Shown: positions 21,841 to 33,347 of the stretch, one piece after another
Layout of the letters: each line of letters opens with the position of its first letter
Position numbering within the stretch: position 1 is the first letter of the stretch
Assembly: GCA_037962975.1 (NCBI GenBank)
Contig: CM075675.1
Coordinates: 101,609,718-101,673,717 of the forward strand
Origin: Clitoria ternatea
Lineage: Eukaryota > Streptophyta > Magnoliopsida > Fabales > Fabaceae
Direction: 5' to 3'
DNA length: 64,000 bases
Program-made: the position numbers and the translations under genes
The notes under the pieces: model-generated
What the model saw: the letters and a program-made list of their open reading frames with translations, nothing else
Database searches by the model: none
What the model was told of the DNA's origin: nothing

Positions 21841-22079
21841 ATAAAGAGGATGGTCGAATCGAGGATATAAAGACTCCAGGAGAGTCTTCTGACATAATCA
21901 AGGTTTCAAATCCAGAAGAAACCAAGGTACCAGAAATTGATAAAAATAAAGAGATCTCTATAAATTATATCATGGATGAAGTATAATGGAATCGACATGA
22001 AGTCGATATTGATGAAATTTTTGCATTCAAAGTAGCTCTTGATATTATAAATGATGATAAGAATCATGAGCTAAAATTT

Positions 22080-22850
22080 GTTAAAGAATATGCACAAAGA
22101 AATGATTGGCCAAAGTGGAAAGATGCAATGCAAGAAGAGTTAAACTCACTTGTAAAAATGAAAAGTTTTTGGACCTGAAGTCCAAACACCTGAAGGTGTA
22201 AAACCAGTTGGGTACAAATGAGTCTTTATGAAAAAAGGAAATGAAAATGGTGAAATTATGCAATATAAAGCAAGGTTTGTTGCACAAGGTTTCTCACAAA
22301 GACCTGATATTAATTTCGATGAAACATATTCACCAGTGATGGATGCAAGTACTTTTCGATACTTGATTAGTTTGACAATTTATGAAAAACTTGATTTATG
22401 CCTAATGGATGTTGTTGCAGCATATTTATATGGCTCACTTGAAAATGATATCTATATAAAACTCCCTGAAGGATTTAATTTGCCTGAAGCAAAAAGACAT
22501 CTATATAAAACTCCCTAAAGGATTTAATTTGCCTGGAGTAAAATGACATCTATATAAAACTCCCCTAAGGATTTAATTTGCCTGAAGCATATAAGAAAAA
22601 TTCTCGACAAATTTATTCAATTAAATTGAATAAATCCCTTTACGAGCTAAAGCAATCTGGGTGCATGTGGTACAATTGTCTTAGTGAATATTTGTTGAAA
22701 GAAGGATATAAAAATGACCCGATTTGTTCATGCGTTTTTATGAAAATTTTGGGAAAGAGTTAGTTATAATTGCTATCTATGTAGATGATTTGAACATCAT
22801 CGAAACTCCTGAAAAGCTTTCGAAGACTGTAAATTGCTTGAAAAGATAAT
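22080..22850 (+). pseudogene. Copia reverse transcriptase, broken by a 49-bp triplication
   Basis: MKKGNENGEIMQYKARFVAQGF and DETYSPVMD (22228-22340) then LMDVVAAYLYGSLENDIYIKLPEGF (22402-22475) are the RT fingers and palm. Downstream come LNKSLYELKQSG (22626) and the catalytic AIYVDDL (about 22772). Between them three copies of a 49-bp unit destroy the frame (22451-22597). A stop lies in the GYK*VFMKK stretch near 22219. Confidence 0.8.
22451..22597. repeat. 49-bp unit repeated three times inside RT
   Basis: Units beginning TCTATATAAAACTCCC start at 22451, 22500 and 22549 and end in GCCTGAAGCA or GCCTGGAGTA. Copies differ by a few substitutions. Two extra units add 98 bp, not a multiple of three, so the RT frame is lost. 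Confidence 0.9.
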
Positions 22851-22852
22851 TT

Positions 22853-23699
22853 GAGATGAAAGACTTTGGAAAAACAAAGTTTTGTCTTAGATTACAATTA
22901 GAATATTTAAAGGAAGAAATTCTAATGCACCAAAATACTTATACAGAAAAGGTGCTAAAGCGGTTCTATATGGACAAATCACACCCATTGAGCAGTCTAA
23001 TGGTTGTAAGGTCACTTGAAGTGAGCAAAGATCCTTTTCGACCTAAGGAGAAAAATGAAGAACTACTTGGTCCTGAAGTACCATATCTCAGTGCAATTGG
23101 TGCACTAATGTATCTTGCTAGTCATACATGACCTGATATATCATTTGCTGTCAATTTGTTAGCAAGACATAGTTTTCTACCCACAAAAAGGCATTAGAAT
23201 GAGATTAAGCACATATTTCGCTACCTTAGAGGTACAATGGACATGAGTTTATTTTTTTTCCATATGTATCCAAGGCAAACCTAATTGGTTATGCAGATGC
23301 GGAGAATTTATCTAATCCTCATAATGGTCGATCACAAACACGATATTTGTTTACATGTGGTGGTATACAATTTCATGAAGATCCATAAAACAAATGATCA
23401 CAGCAACATTATCTAATCATGCTAAAATTTTAACATGACATGAAGTAAGCCGGGAATGTGTTTGGTTGAGATCTATGATTCAACATATTCAAGAAACCTG
23501 TGGCTTGCATGCTGGAAAATTACCATCAACAATCTTATGTGAAGATAATACAGCTTGTATTTCTCAGCAAGTCCGATCATGTGAGAATCTAACAGGTATC
23601 TTTACAAAATCATTACCGACCAAAGTCTTCGGACAACTAGTACAGAAGATTGGTCTTCGGCGGCTTAGACATGAATGTTCTAATGAGGGGGAGAATTAA
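22853..23699 (+). pseudogene. Copia RT thumb and RNase H, with internal deletion
   Basis: MKDFGKTKFCLRLQLEY (22856) and YLSAIGALMYLASHT (23085) belong to the RT C-terminus. GYADAENLSNP (about 23288) and TILCEDNTACISQ (23530) belong to RNase H, followed almost at once by NLTGIFTKSLPT (23587). The family usually has about 30 more residues between the last two, so a deletion is likely. Ends at a TAA in 23697-23699. Confidence 0.7.
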
Positions 23700-23829
23700 A
23701 TAGTTGTACATTTAATAATTTATTTAATTTGTAAAGAATGTTGTACTCTTTTTCCTTTACTAGGTTTTTATCCCACTGAGTTTTTGCTAGTAAGGTTTTA
23801 ACGAGACACATTCTAAAATATGTACATCT

Positions 23830-23838
23830 AAGGGGAAG
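23830..23838 (+). promoter_or_regulatory. Polypurine tract of the copia element
   Basis: AAGGGGAAG abuts the 3' LTR start TATTACAAAT. This contact fixes the unusual TA start of the LTR independently of the TSD. Confidence 0.8.
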
Positions 23839-24013
23839 TATTACAAATATTTTAATATTATGGATGTCCAAATTTTGTGTATAAATAAGACTTAAGTCCT
23901 TCATTACAAAACACACAATTAGAACTCCCTTCAAATTTCTCTCCCACTCTTTTAATCTTCATCTCCATCTACAAATCTTTTTCTCATCTTATTTTCTTTA
24001 TAATTTCATAACA
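23839..24013 (+). repeat. 3' LTR of the copia element (175 bp)
   Basis: Same length as the 5' LTR and 96.6% identical. At all six differing sites this copy has T or A where the 5' LTR has C or G. Followed by the GAATT TSD. Confidence 0.93.
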
Positions 24014-24179
24014 GAATTCAATAACTTCCAAAAGTTCTCCTACTTGTAACAATAAAGTATTTGCCTATTTGGCTATACCTGTTAATTTTTTATCCTCAGT
24101 AAAGGCATTGATCGGGGACCAGTGGCAAGTGGAAAGGGAAGCAAATATGAGAGGAAATAAATAAAGGGAAAAACCGCGT

Positions 24180-24520
24180 CACAGTTCTCTAACTTTAATT
24201 TGGTATATCAATTTTAGAAACATTAAACACAGTTTTCTTTTGGAAAAAAAAGTTTTATTTTTATTTTTAATTACAATACTACCTTTTTAATTTTAATTAT
24301 AAAATTTTCATATTATTTTTTATTTGTAAAAATTTTTGCAGGAAAAAAATAAGAAAATATTATTTTTAGTATTTGCTATACAAATTTTTAAAAATAAAAA
24401 ATAAAATGAAAAAATTATAACTAAAACTAAGATAATAATTTTATAATTAAAAATAAAAACAAAGATAAAACACAGAAAAAATTTTCTAAAATAAAACCGG
24501 TCCTTACACTTTAATTTTTT
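24180..24520. repeat. Possible AT-rich fold-back element
   Basis: The left half and the reverse complement of the right half share AATTTTAGAAA-like, ACAGTTTTCTTT-like and GTTTTTATTTTTAATTA-like words in the same order. Low complexity makes this uncertain. The rest of 24,019-26,990 is AT-rich with no gene or repeat border that I can support. Confidence 0.3.
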
Positions 24521-26999
24521 ATAGAGTGAATTAATGGCGGTTAAAATGTCACAATTTTTAGAAAATAAGGTGGGCTGTAATCTTCTTTTAAGTTTGGGAC
24601 AGACTCTATATTGGATAAATTTTAAAAGTGATTTGTGTAATATTGATTTTCTATATATTAAATCTCATTGTTTTATTTGGTTAAATGTGAGTTTATTGTG
24701 TAAAATTTATGTTACTTTTCTTCTCTTTTAAATAAAATGATTGTTTCATTATAATTCAAAAAATATAAAAATTGGATGCATTTATATTGAATAAAATAAT
24801 GATATAAGAGGGATGGCAGAATGCGAGTAACACGAGGTGTAGTTTGTTGTTCTGTTCCATAAAACCATGTCATTGTCAACGCCCACCACCATATTACCAC
24901 GTTTTTAATACTTGTACAAAACACGTAAATATAATTATAAAATTATTATTTTATTTTTAAATTTTACAAAAATTACTGAAAAACAATTTTATACTTTTTT
25001 TAATTTTAAATAGTAAATCAAAACAGAAACCACGCGCCAACATAAAATGTTTTAAGTACTGAATACACTCTTAAATTAGTCCTTCTCTAAAGAGGACCCT
25101 TAAATTCGACTTTAATTGGGTAGTTTTTCTATTTTTTTAATTCGCTAATCTTTGATTTTACTAGACGTCATTTATTTTAACAATTTTATATTGATATTTA
25201 TATGAATTGAACTTTCTAAACATCCTATTAACTATTAAGAGTTCGAATATGTTACGTATATATAAAAAATATTTCGATGAACAGGACAAGAAGTATTTAA
25301 ATGTTTAGATATGAGAATAGATTAAATTGAGTTAGAATTTATAAGGACTGATTTAATATTTAATTTTAAGATATAAGTGTGATATAGATCATATTTTTAT
25401 GTCTGACTTAATTTATTTAAAAATTTGATTTAGTTTATTTAACAGTTTGATTTAAATTATTGTTAATAAAAGGGTAAAAAAGTATATATTGAATAAGTGA
25501 ATTGATCTATCTTAAACAAATCAATATATTTCTAAAATGCTAATAACCTATGTATAATACACATTTAATTATGACAAAAAATACAGATTTAATTATCATT
25601 TTTTTCATATTAAAAGTCATTCCAATAAATTTTAATTTTAAGTTGTCAAAAAAATTATAAATTATAATTCATAAAAATATTTTATATGTTTATAAATTAT
25701 AATATATTACAAAATATATTTCCTTATAAAATTATATATAAGAACTTAAAAGGTTGACGAACAAGTTAAAAACCTTTTTAAAAAACCTAATTAATTAAAT
25801 ATGGAAAATATTTATATTAACAAGTTGTATTAAACTAAGTCTTAAAAAAGTTAGACTATAAGCTTCTAATAAATAGCGTGATCTATTCTCATCTCTAGTC
25901 ATATTTTAAATTTTGATATTCAACATAGCTCAAACATAATGAGTTAGAGATTATTTATGAATTAAGGGTTGCCTAAAAAATTATAAGGTGTATACTGATT
26001 ATATTTCTAACTAATAATAAACTTATCTAGGTCAGGTGATACTATATTAAAAAATAACAAACCTAATTCAACTAAAAATTTAACTCATAGAATAATGGTT
26101 AGTCTCACTTTATATATTTTTAATTGATTATATTATTATTCAATATAAAACTTTAACACAATATATTATCTTTAACTTTCGGTTAAAAACATACTTAAGT
26201 TAAAAAAATTAAACTAAATAAAGAATTAAAGATAAGTTAAAATTTATATTAAACTTAAAAGACTGAATTATCTGGAAAAGATTTAAAATAATAACTTCAG
26301 ACAAACTTTAATGCTAAGGAAATAAAAATAAAATGTGACTATTTTTATTGGATCTTTAAGATACGTGAATAAAAAGAAGTGACTAATATTACTGTATACC
26401 ACCTTTTTTCAACATAAGTATCCCCCTCTTATCATTTTTATTCTACATTTTTCTATCCTTTACTAATAAATCATTGTCCAAATCTTACAATTATTTACTA
26501 TTATAGATCTCTTCACAAACCATTTCAGACCATATATAAACCCTTTGTATTTATTTTCCATTTTTTTCATCATATTTATTTTTCATTTTATTAGAAATCC
26601 TTTTTACTTTTAAAATTTGAATAATTGTTATACTTGTCACTTTTTTTATTCTTTAAATCTTCTTTTCTTTTCAATTTTAAATTTTATAATTTGAAATCCT
26701 ATTATTTTTCCTTTTATTTAATATTCTCATTTATTTTTTTCATTGTTTGCAACTTCAAATATTAATCTCAATATTGTAAATTCTGACTATGGCGCCTTAG
26801 ATCCCAAAGCGTCAACCAACAATAAAATATCAAACACGAATGTTATTGTGTGTAGTACAACCTAACGTACATATTCAGGGATCAAAATTTTTCGACATTT
26901 GACCTTTACGGTATACAACTCTCATAATAACCATAGGCAATGAGATCGGGGTGGGTTTACCCAAAACTGGTACTTGAATCAGAGTAAAAATCTCAAAAC

Positions 27000-29195
27000 A
27001 TGAAAAAACATGGTGTGCTACCAAGTGTTAGGCATGGTTACGCCAACCAACTAGCATAAGCACGCCCAGGCCCCATACTGGCCTATGCCTGGATGCAGGA
27101 AGATACCACGCCTAGGTCCAGTTATCCCGCGTAGCAGCATCGTGACGTGCGCCCACCTGGCCCGCACCATGCTTAACATCATGATGCCCAAAGGTAGGGA
27201 ACCCCCATTTGGCTCTGGCATCCAGCGTTAGCACACCCACACACTTAATATGGTGACGTTGGGGCCTTGCCATGCCACTTTGTTCATTTTCATTCCTTGC
27301 ACCTTTGCATAATGATTATGCACTCTTACATTAATGTCATTTAACCTAATACATGATGACAATACCTGCCCATATTGATAAACATGGTTGCCATTCAACT
27401 ATCACAAACGCAAATTCATGCACGACACTGCACAGGTACATGAGACACATAATTCAACTAGAGTTTCAACCTCTTATCAACCCATCATGCCATCCTCTAG
27501 GCCAATGTGCATAACAACCTAATCATACATGATTTGACATGTGATTATCATCTTATTTCACCAATTCAAATTCACTTAGGCAATTATTGCGTATATAATA
27601 ATTGTGACTCAAATATATGAAACAGTTCCTGCCTATTTCTTCAAACATCAACATTCTATATATAATAATCCTCTAGTGAGGCTTTTACTAATTACCTAAT
27701 CTACTATTAGTTCAAGCATTGTCAACCAAGATATTCAACTACCAACATAACCAAAACTATATAAGTTATGTATATACGTCGTATTAAGATACAACTGGCA
27801 TCATCAAATGTCCCAAGCACTTCACCATGCTTTTCCATCTGTGAAGTTCACCGTAAAACATCAATTATATCATCATTGTCTTTTCATTACCATCAGCAAG
27901 GGCTACCACTTAGTTACCATCACCAAGGGTTTCACAACATTAATCAATCACATAGCACGCTTAACATGGTTACCATCACCATGTACTATATCATCACCAA
28001 CATTCATACGATCAACATAATTTAGTTCATCATTTACATCATCAACAAAAATTCAATCTTATCCATTATCATTAGCAAAAATTCACTTAGTTATGATCAA
28101 CAACAACAGTACCGCTTCATTTATTATCATCAATATCAAAAACACAATTCATCACTACAACATTATCAATGTTAACTATTGACCAAGTGAATCATCATCA
28201 ATATTATCCAACATCATCCATTTCCATTCATTCTCATTATCATCAATTATATAGTTCATCATCAATTCATATAGTTATATACTCTTCCATTCATAATTTA
28301 TACATTTAATATATATCGCTACCCTCTTACCTATAATTAAGAATCATAAGTAGTTTCCTCATTTCGGTCTCTTTCTAGAATCCAACCTACAACTAAAAAC
28401 ATAACGACCCTCATTGATTAGTCAATCGTTCGCCAATCCTAACAAATTAAAATTAATCCTAACTACTCAGAAACCCAAAACACTACTAACCATATTAATT
28501 TAACAAAAGAATGGAGATTCAAAAGTTTCAACTTGCCTATCACCCGACGACAATGGTTTCGAAAGCGGATTGAACCTCCAGTGATACCCATGAGTCTATA
28601 ATGGTTCCTACAATCATGAATTTGAAGAATTAAGATGAATTCAAGGTTTTGGGCCACACACCCAAAATGGGTTTCATAGAGCTTACCTCAACAATAGTGG
28701 AATTGAAGAATTACTGATAGAATCTACACTCTTATGACACCATGCATTTAGGGGGGCATGAAGACTTGAAGAAAGCTTGCCAAGCTTTAACAATGATGGA
28801 AATTGTAATGAGAAGAGGTCTTACCCAAGCCTTAAGCATGTGGAAGAAGGAAGTAAAGATGAAGTAAAGCTTGCTTTGCCTTGGGAAATGAAGGAAGAGA
28901 TGAAATGATGGAAAGTGGAGAATGTTGCCATGGTTTGGAAGAGAGAAAGAATCATAACCTTTTCTTTTGTTTTAAAAGGAGGGAAGAGTTAAGTTAATTT
29001 TAGGTTGTTAGAGGTAACTTGGTCCTTTTACTCGTTCGGTTAACCTTCGAACCAAACCAATCATTTTAATTTGTTTCGACTTGAACCTAACTTAATCCTT
29101 ATTTAACTCACCCCACATATTTATAGTTAATAATCTAATTAATTATTAATTATTACCAATTTAACCATTAATTTAAATTGGGATACACTAACACA
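27000..29195 (-). repeat. Unclassified repeat, probably an LTR in minus orientation
   Basis: Read on the minus strand it would start TGTTAGTGTATCCC (29193 leftwards), with a TTTTAAAA promoter-like site about 220 bp in and a GTAGGTTGGATTCT...GACCGAAATGAGG block (28,360-28,400) that loosely resembles remnant A near 7820. It also holds a GC-rich palindromic stretch (27,050-27,240) and a long ATCATCAA-rich field (27,880-28,270). No TSD or opposite end was found and there is no coding sequence, so the boundaries are approximate. Confidence 0.35.
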
Positions 29196-29730
29196 AGGTC
29201 ATATTATTTTTTAGTGACACTTTTAGTATGACAAACAAACCTTAAATTGATTTGTAAGGAACTATTTTTTATATTTTCAAAATCAACAATATAAAAGTAG
29301 TTATATTTTTGTTTGAAAATTTTCTCTGTTATTCAAATCTTCTTTCCATTTGAATTTTCATGTTTTTAAAATTTTTTTAATACTCTCTCATATGTTTTCA
29401 TTATTTTCAGTTTGACATTTAAATTTAAATTTAAAATTTTGGAAAAACTATTTTATTATTATTTATATATTTTTAAATCAATAGTATAAAAGAATTGTCA
29501 CAATAGTTATATCATCTCACTATGGTTTATAACTTTTAATTGAAAAATGCACAAACAATATTAGAAATAGCCTTAAACTTATTCATATAGGAATTATTGT
29601 TTAAAATATTTTATATGCAACATATATACATGTGGAAATAACTGATTATGTTAATTATTACACCATGCTTTTCTTATGAATTTTTTAAAAGATTTCCTGT
29701 TATAAAAATTTAAAAATTAGCATTATAGAA

Positions 29731-30296
29731 TGTGATCTGTTCTCGATATCAACCTATGGGCAGAAAGGTTATTTGACCTAAAAGCCTTCATGCAAGACCA
29801 ACATCGAACAAGTATTGAAGCACGACATCGAGTCCCAACACCGTGTATGAGACTCATGACATAACCCCAGTATGAGATTTTCTCTTAATACCTGGAAGTT
29901 AGAGCTGACTAATGCAATCACATGCTGAGACTGCAAAGTGACTGATGGAAATGAGAAGTTGGTAGGTAAGGTCACTATTGTGTGTCAACCTTTCTACAAT
30001 GATCAGAATCACGTTGACACCTTATACGATAAACCTACTTACTCGAAATGACTCTTTCATTACCCCCAAGTATAAATACTCGCATATCAACAATGAAAGG
30101 TAGAATATTCTCACTTAAATTTACACTTCAATTTTGATATTCCCTGTAAATATTCATTAACTTAAGCGTCGAAGTGTCATTGCATGTTACACCTCATTTC
30201 GTCCCACAACGCGTAAGGCTGATGATTTTGGCATGAAGAATCACTCCAAGACCTTTATTTCCCCACTAGAGTAAAGGATATAACATCATATCCCCA
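29731..30296 (+). repeat. Probable 5' LTR of the Tat element
   Basis: Candidate limits TGTGATCTGT (29731) to ATCCCCA (30296), fixed on the right by the primer-binding site. AAGTATAAATACTCG at 30,069-30,083 is a TATA box at a sensible place. The left edge is a guess because no second LTR is available. Confidence 0.5.
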
Positions 30297-30314
30297 TTGG
30301 CCCCGTGTAAAAAA
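30297..30314 (+). promoter_or_regulatory. Primer-binding site of the Tat element
   Basis: TTGGCCCCGTGT resembles the TTGGCGCCGT...-type site of Tat elements, with one change. It directly follows the CA end of the LTR. Confidence 0.5.
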
Positions 30315-32117
30315 TGGACATATAACATCTCTGAGGACTAGTCACTAGGTCAGCCTTTGCATTCTGGCCTAGACCAGTTCATTAGCACGCCCAATGAGAC
30401 TCTACAAATTTGATTCCTACATTCGTCGAAAAAAGTTAAGTCTTGATGGAAGAAAGAGTTCCTGAAAGACATGTTGAGGATCTTACATACTTAGAACCAA
30501 GGCGTTTGGCCTTTGAGAATACAAGTGCATCTGCAAAGTAAGTTGTACCTGTGGTGACTCCTAATCCTAGGGATGAAATCATCATACAGCTCAAGGAAGA
30601 GATCGCTGAACTCAGGCGTGAGTGTTAAACGCCTGTCAAAAGAGTGAGTCCACTCGGACGTCACCAGCCTGAAGTGTCAAAGCCTGAGGTGTCTCACATG
30701 CCTCATTATTCTAAAATCATTACGTACGGTGAGGAACAACAAGCTCAGCCCCATGCAAAGCAGCAAGACCCTAGACGAAAGGTATTCCTTCTAATACTCC
30801 TCTTTCTGGGTATAAGCTAAGTGGTCCTTTTTCAAGGAGGCTCATGAGTACCCTCATTCCTCAACACTCGTAAATTACCCAACCTCTCTCTATCGACGAG
30901 TACACGTGAGAGATAGATCCATGCAAGCATCTTGATGCTTATGTGTATAAAGCTATGTTTCTTAGAGCTAAAAAGGAAGTCATATGTCGCATGTTCCCAC
31001 GCATATTGACAAGGGAAACCCTAAGTTGGTTTAAGGGACTCCCTTCTGGATCTATAGACTTTTGGGAGGAGATGGTTGATGTAACATCCCTATGTTTTAT
31101 ATTCATGAGTTTGGATATTTAACAAAGTAAGATTATTATAAGATGAAAAATTAAAATAAAAAGAAAATTTTGATTTTGGGATCTGACGCGTAGCGTCAGG
31201 GGGACGCGTAGCGTCAGTGTCGCGGGCAGAATAAAGACCCAAGATGACAGCCTGCATAGCAGAAGTTAAAAACATAAGTTTTGGGGTTCTTCTTCTTCTC
31301 TCTTTTCCCTGCGACAATTAAAGGCCAACAAGATGTTGGAATCTGAAATTCATTGCGGATTAGAGGTAAAAAACTTAAGATTAACGCATGGGATCTTTCA
31401 ATTTTGAATTCTATGGAGAATTTCTATCTTTATCCATTTTTGGGGAAAACAAGGGAACTTTGAATTTTAAGATTCTAAACCGATTAAAAGTTTCCTTATG
31501 GTGTTCAAAAGAAGGATTGAGTGACGAATTTGAATTCCGCTTTATATAGGTTGCGAAAGAGCCGTTGAAAGATTAGCGGAAAAAAGGGGTTTCTCGGAGA
31601 ACTTGTGGTTTCAGTTGTGATAAGCTTCTAAAGCTTTAGAAAGTAATTTCTGAGCATATTCTTGAGTTGGATTAAGGTTTGAATGGTTAAAACCTTAAAC
31701 CTTTTTGTAATTCTATCTTTTAGTGGTTGCGGCGCATTGATCTTGGTTATTGAGTTTAGAGCGTCGACAGTGAGGTAAGGGGAGTATTATAGTATATATT
31801 TGATTACAAATTTGTGATAATTATATTGGAAAATTAAATCTGTGAAAGTATGAGATTTATATATATATATATATATATGGGAGAATATGTGATTAGATTA
31901 TGTAGGTGGTTATACGTTGTATTTGACAATTATGGAAAATAAAATGGTAATAAATGAGATATGAATTGTGAATAAGATGGAAAATAATGTATAAAGTATG
32001 CCTAAAATGTGCATAATGGAGAGTGATGAAATATTGAATTATCATGATATAAAAGATATAAAGTTATGTTTGATTATGTGAATATTATGAATGTAAAATA
32101 TAATTATGATATTTAGA

Positions 32118-32332
32118 GATATGGCTTTTATGCCGAGAGATGTGGCTTTTATGCCGAGAGATGTGGCTTTTATGCCGAGATGTGGCTTTTATGCCGAGAT
32201 ATAGCTTTTATGTTGAGATATATGGTGTTTATATTGAGATATGGCTCTTATGCCAAGAAATGTGGTTTTTATGTTGAGATGTGGCTTTTATGCTGAGATG
32301 TGATTCTTATGTTGTGAGATGACTTGTATGCC
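32118..32332. repeat. 19-23-bp tandem array in the solo LTR
   Basis: About ten units of GATGTGGCTTTTATGCCGA (some with an extra AGAG), increasingly diverged to the right. Each unit can pair GGC with GCC around TTTTAT. Confidence 0.85.
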
Positions 32333-33158
32333 AAAATCATTTAATGATTGTATAAGGTATATTCATGATTTAAAATGAATAACGTGTATATGATGAGATA
32401 TATTGTGATATGCTGTATATGCATGATATGTGTTGTAAACAGCCATTCGGTATAGATTACCCCTCGCTTTTGGCTCCCGTGGTCCATGTAGAGGCCCAGT
32501 TGAGCTACCCAGTGATCCAGGAAGAGATCCAGTGGTTGAGGTGGGGAGACGGTTTATGATACCGGGCTCGGTGAACCAGGATGTGTTCACGGGATGTCGG
32601 TGGACTCCCAGCTGGTGGCTGATTCGTTAGTATCCGGATACTAGGTGTCTGATGTATATGAGAGTCAGTTGTGATTTACACTCCTTGACTGATATGCAGA
32701 TTATTGCATTGATATGATAATGATATGATTGAAATAATGAATTGTGAAATGATTTGATTAATCATGGGTGCTTATAATTAATTCATCTCGATATTGTGAG
32801 ATATTTGTTATGATGTGAATAGAATGAATTTATGATGATTATGATGGATTATGATATATTTGGTCCATATAAGGAAAGTTTAGGGGATCAATAACCCAGA
32901 CAGGAGAATGAGGTTCTTCAGGTGATATCAACTCTGATTATGTAGTTGTATCATTTTTGTGATAGATACTCACCTTTACTTTATATTCACAGTGGATGAA
33001 CCCAAGGATGTTGCGGATGCTGCGGAAACCAGTACAAAAATGAGCAAGGAGTAATGCCAGAGGAGTTTGGAATGTATATCTTGTATATATTTATATGTGA
33101 ATTTATTATCTTGTAGACTTGCATAAGTATGTGTTGTTGTTACTCATTTATGATGACT

Positions 33159-33347
33159 AATGGCACTGAGCCATTGGTATATATAGGTGGATATGTGTGT
33201 AAATCTGTGGGAGTGTGAACTTATGCATAGTATAATATGTTTGTGGTTTGGGTGATGTGATTAGGTAATGGCATTGAGCCATTACATATTATGCATGCGT
33301 GATGACCAGGTACTGTTGGATGATTATGGTTATGGCATAGAGCCATA
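33159..33347 (+). repeat. Three hairpins with AnTGA-type pentaloop in the solo LTR
   Basis: 33159-33175 pairs AATGGC with GCCATT (loop ACTGA). 33265-33285 pairs GTAATGGC with GCCATTAC (loop ATTGA). 33331-33347 pairs TATGGC with GCCATA (loop ATAGA). The outermost pairs change together. Confidence 0.85.

Larger units (their letters stand above)
18676..24013 (+). mobile_element. Complete Ty1-copia retrotransposon, coding-dead, TSD GAATT
   Basis: Two 175-bp LTRs bound a 4,988-bp internal region. GAATT flanks the whole (18671-18675, 24014-24018). Order is LTR, primer-binding site, leader, gag zinc knuckle, protease, integrase, RT, RNase H, polypurine tract, LTR, the copia arrangement. Every protein segment carries stops, frameshifts or losses, so movement of this copy would need proteins in trans. 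The zinc knuckle followed by PKHPIDLYQ and the very short LTRs suggest the Ale/Retrofit group, tentatively. Confidence 0.93.

Noticed and set aside
24180..24520. Confident MITE call
   Set aside because: Inverted similarity is mostly A/T low complexity and no target duplication was found.
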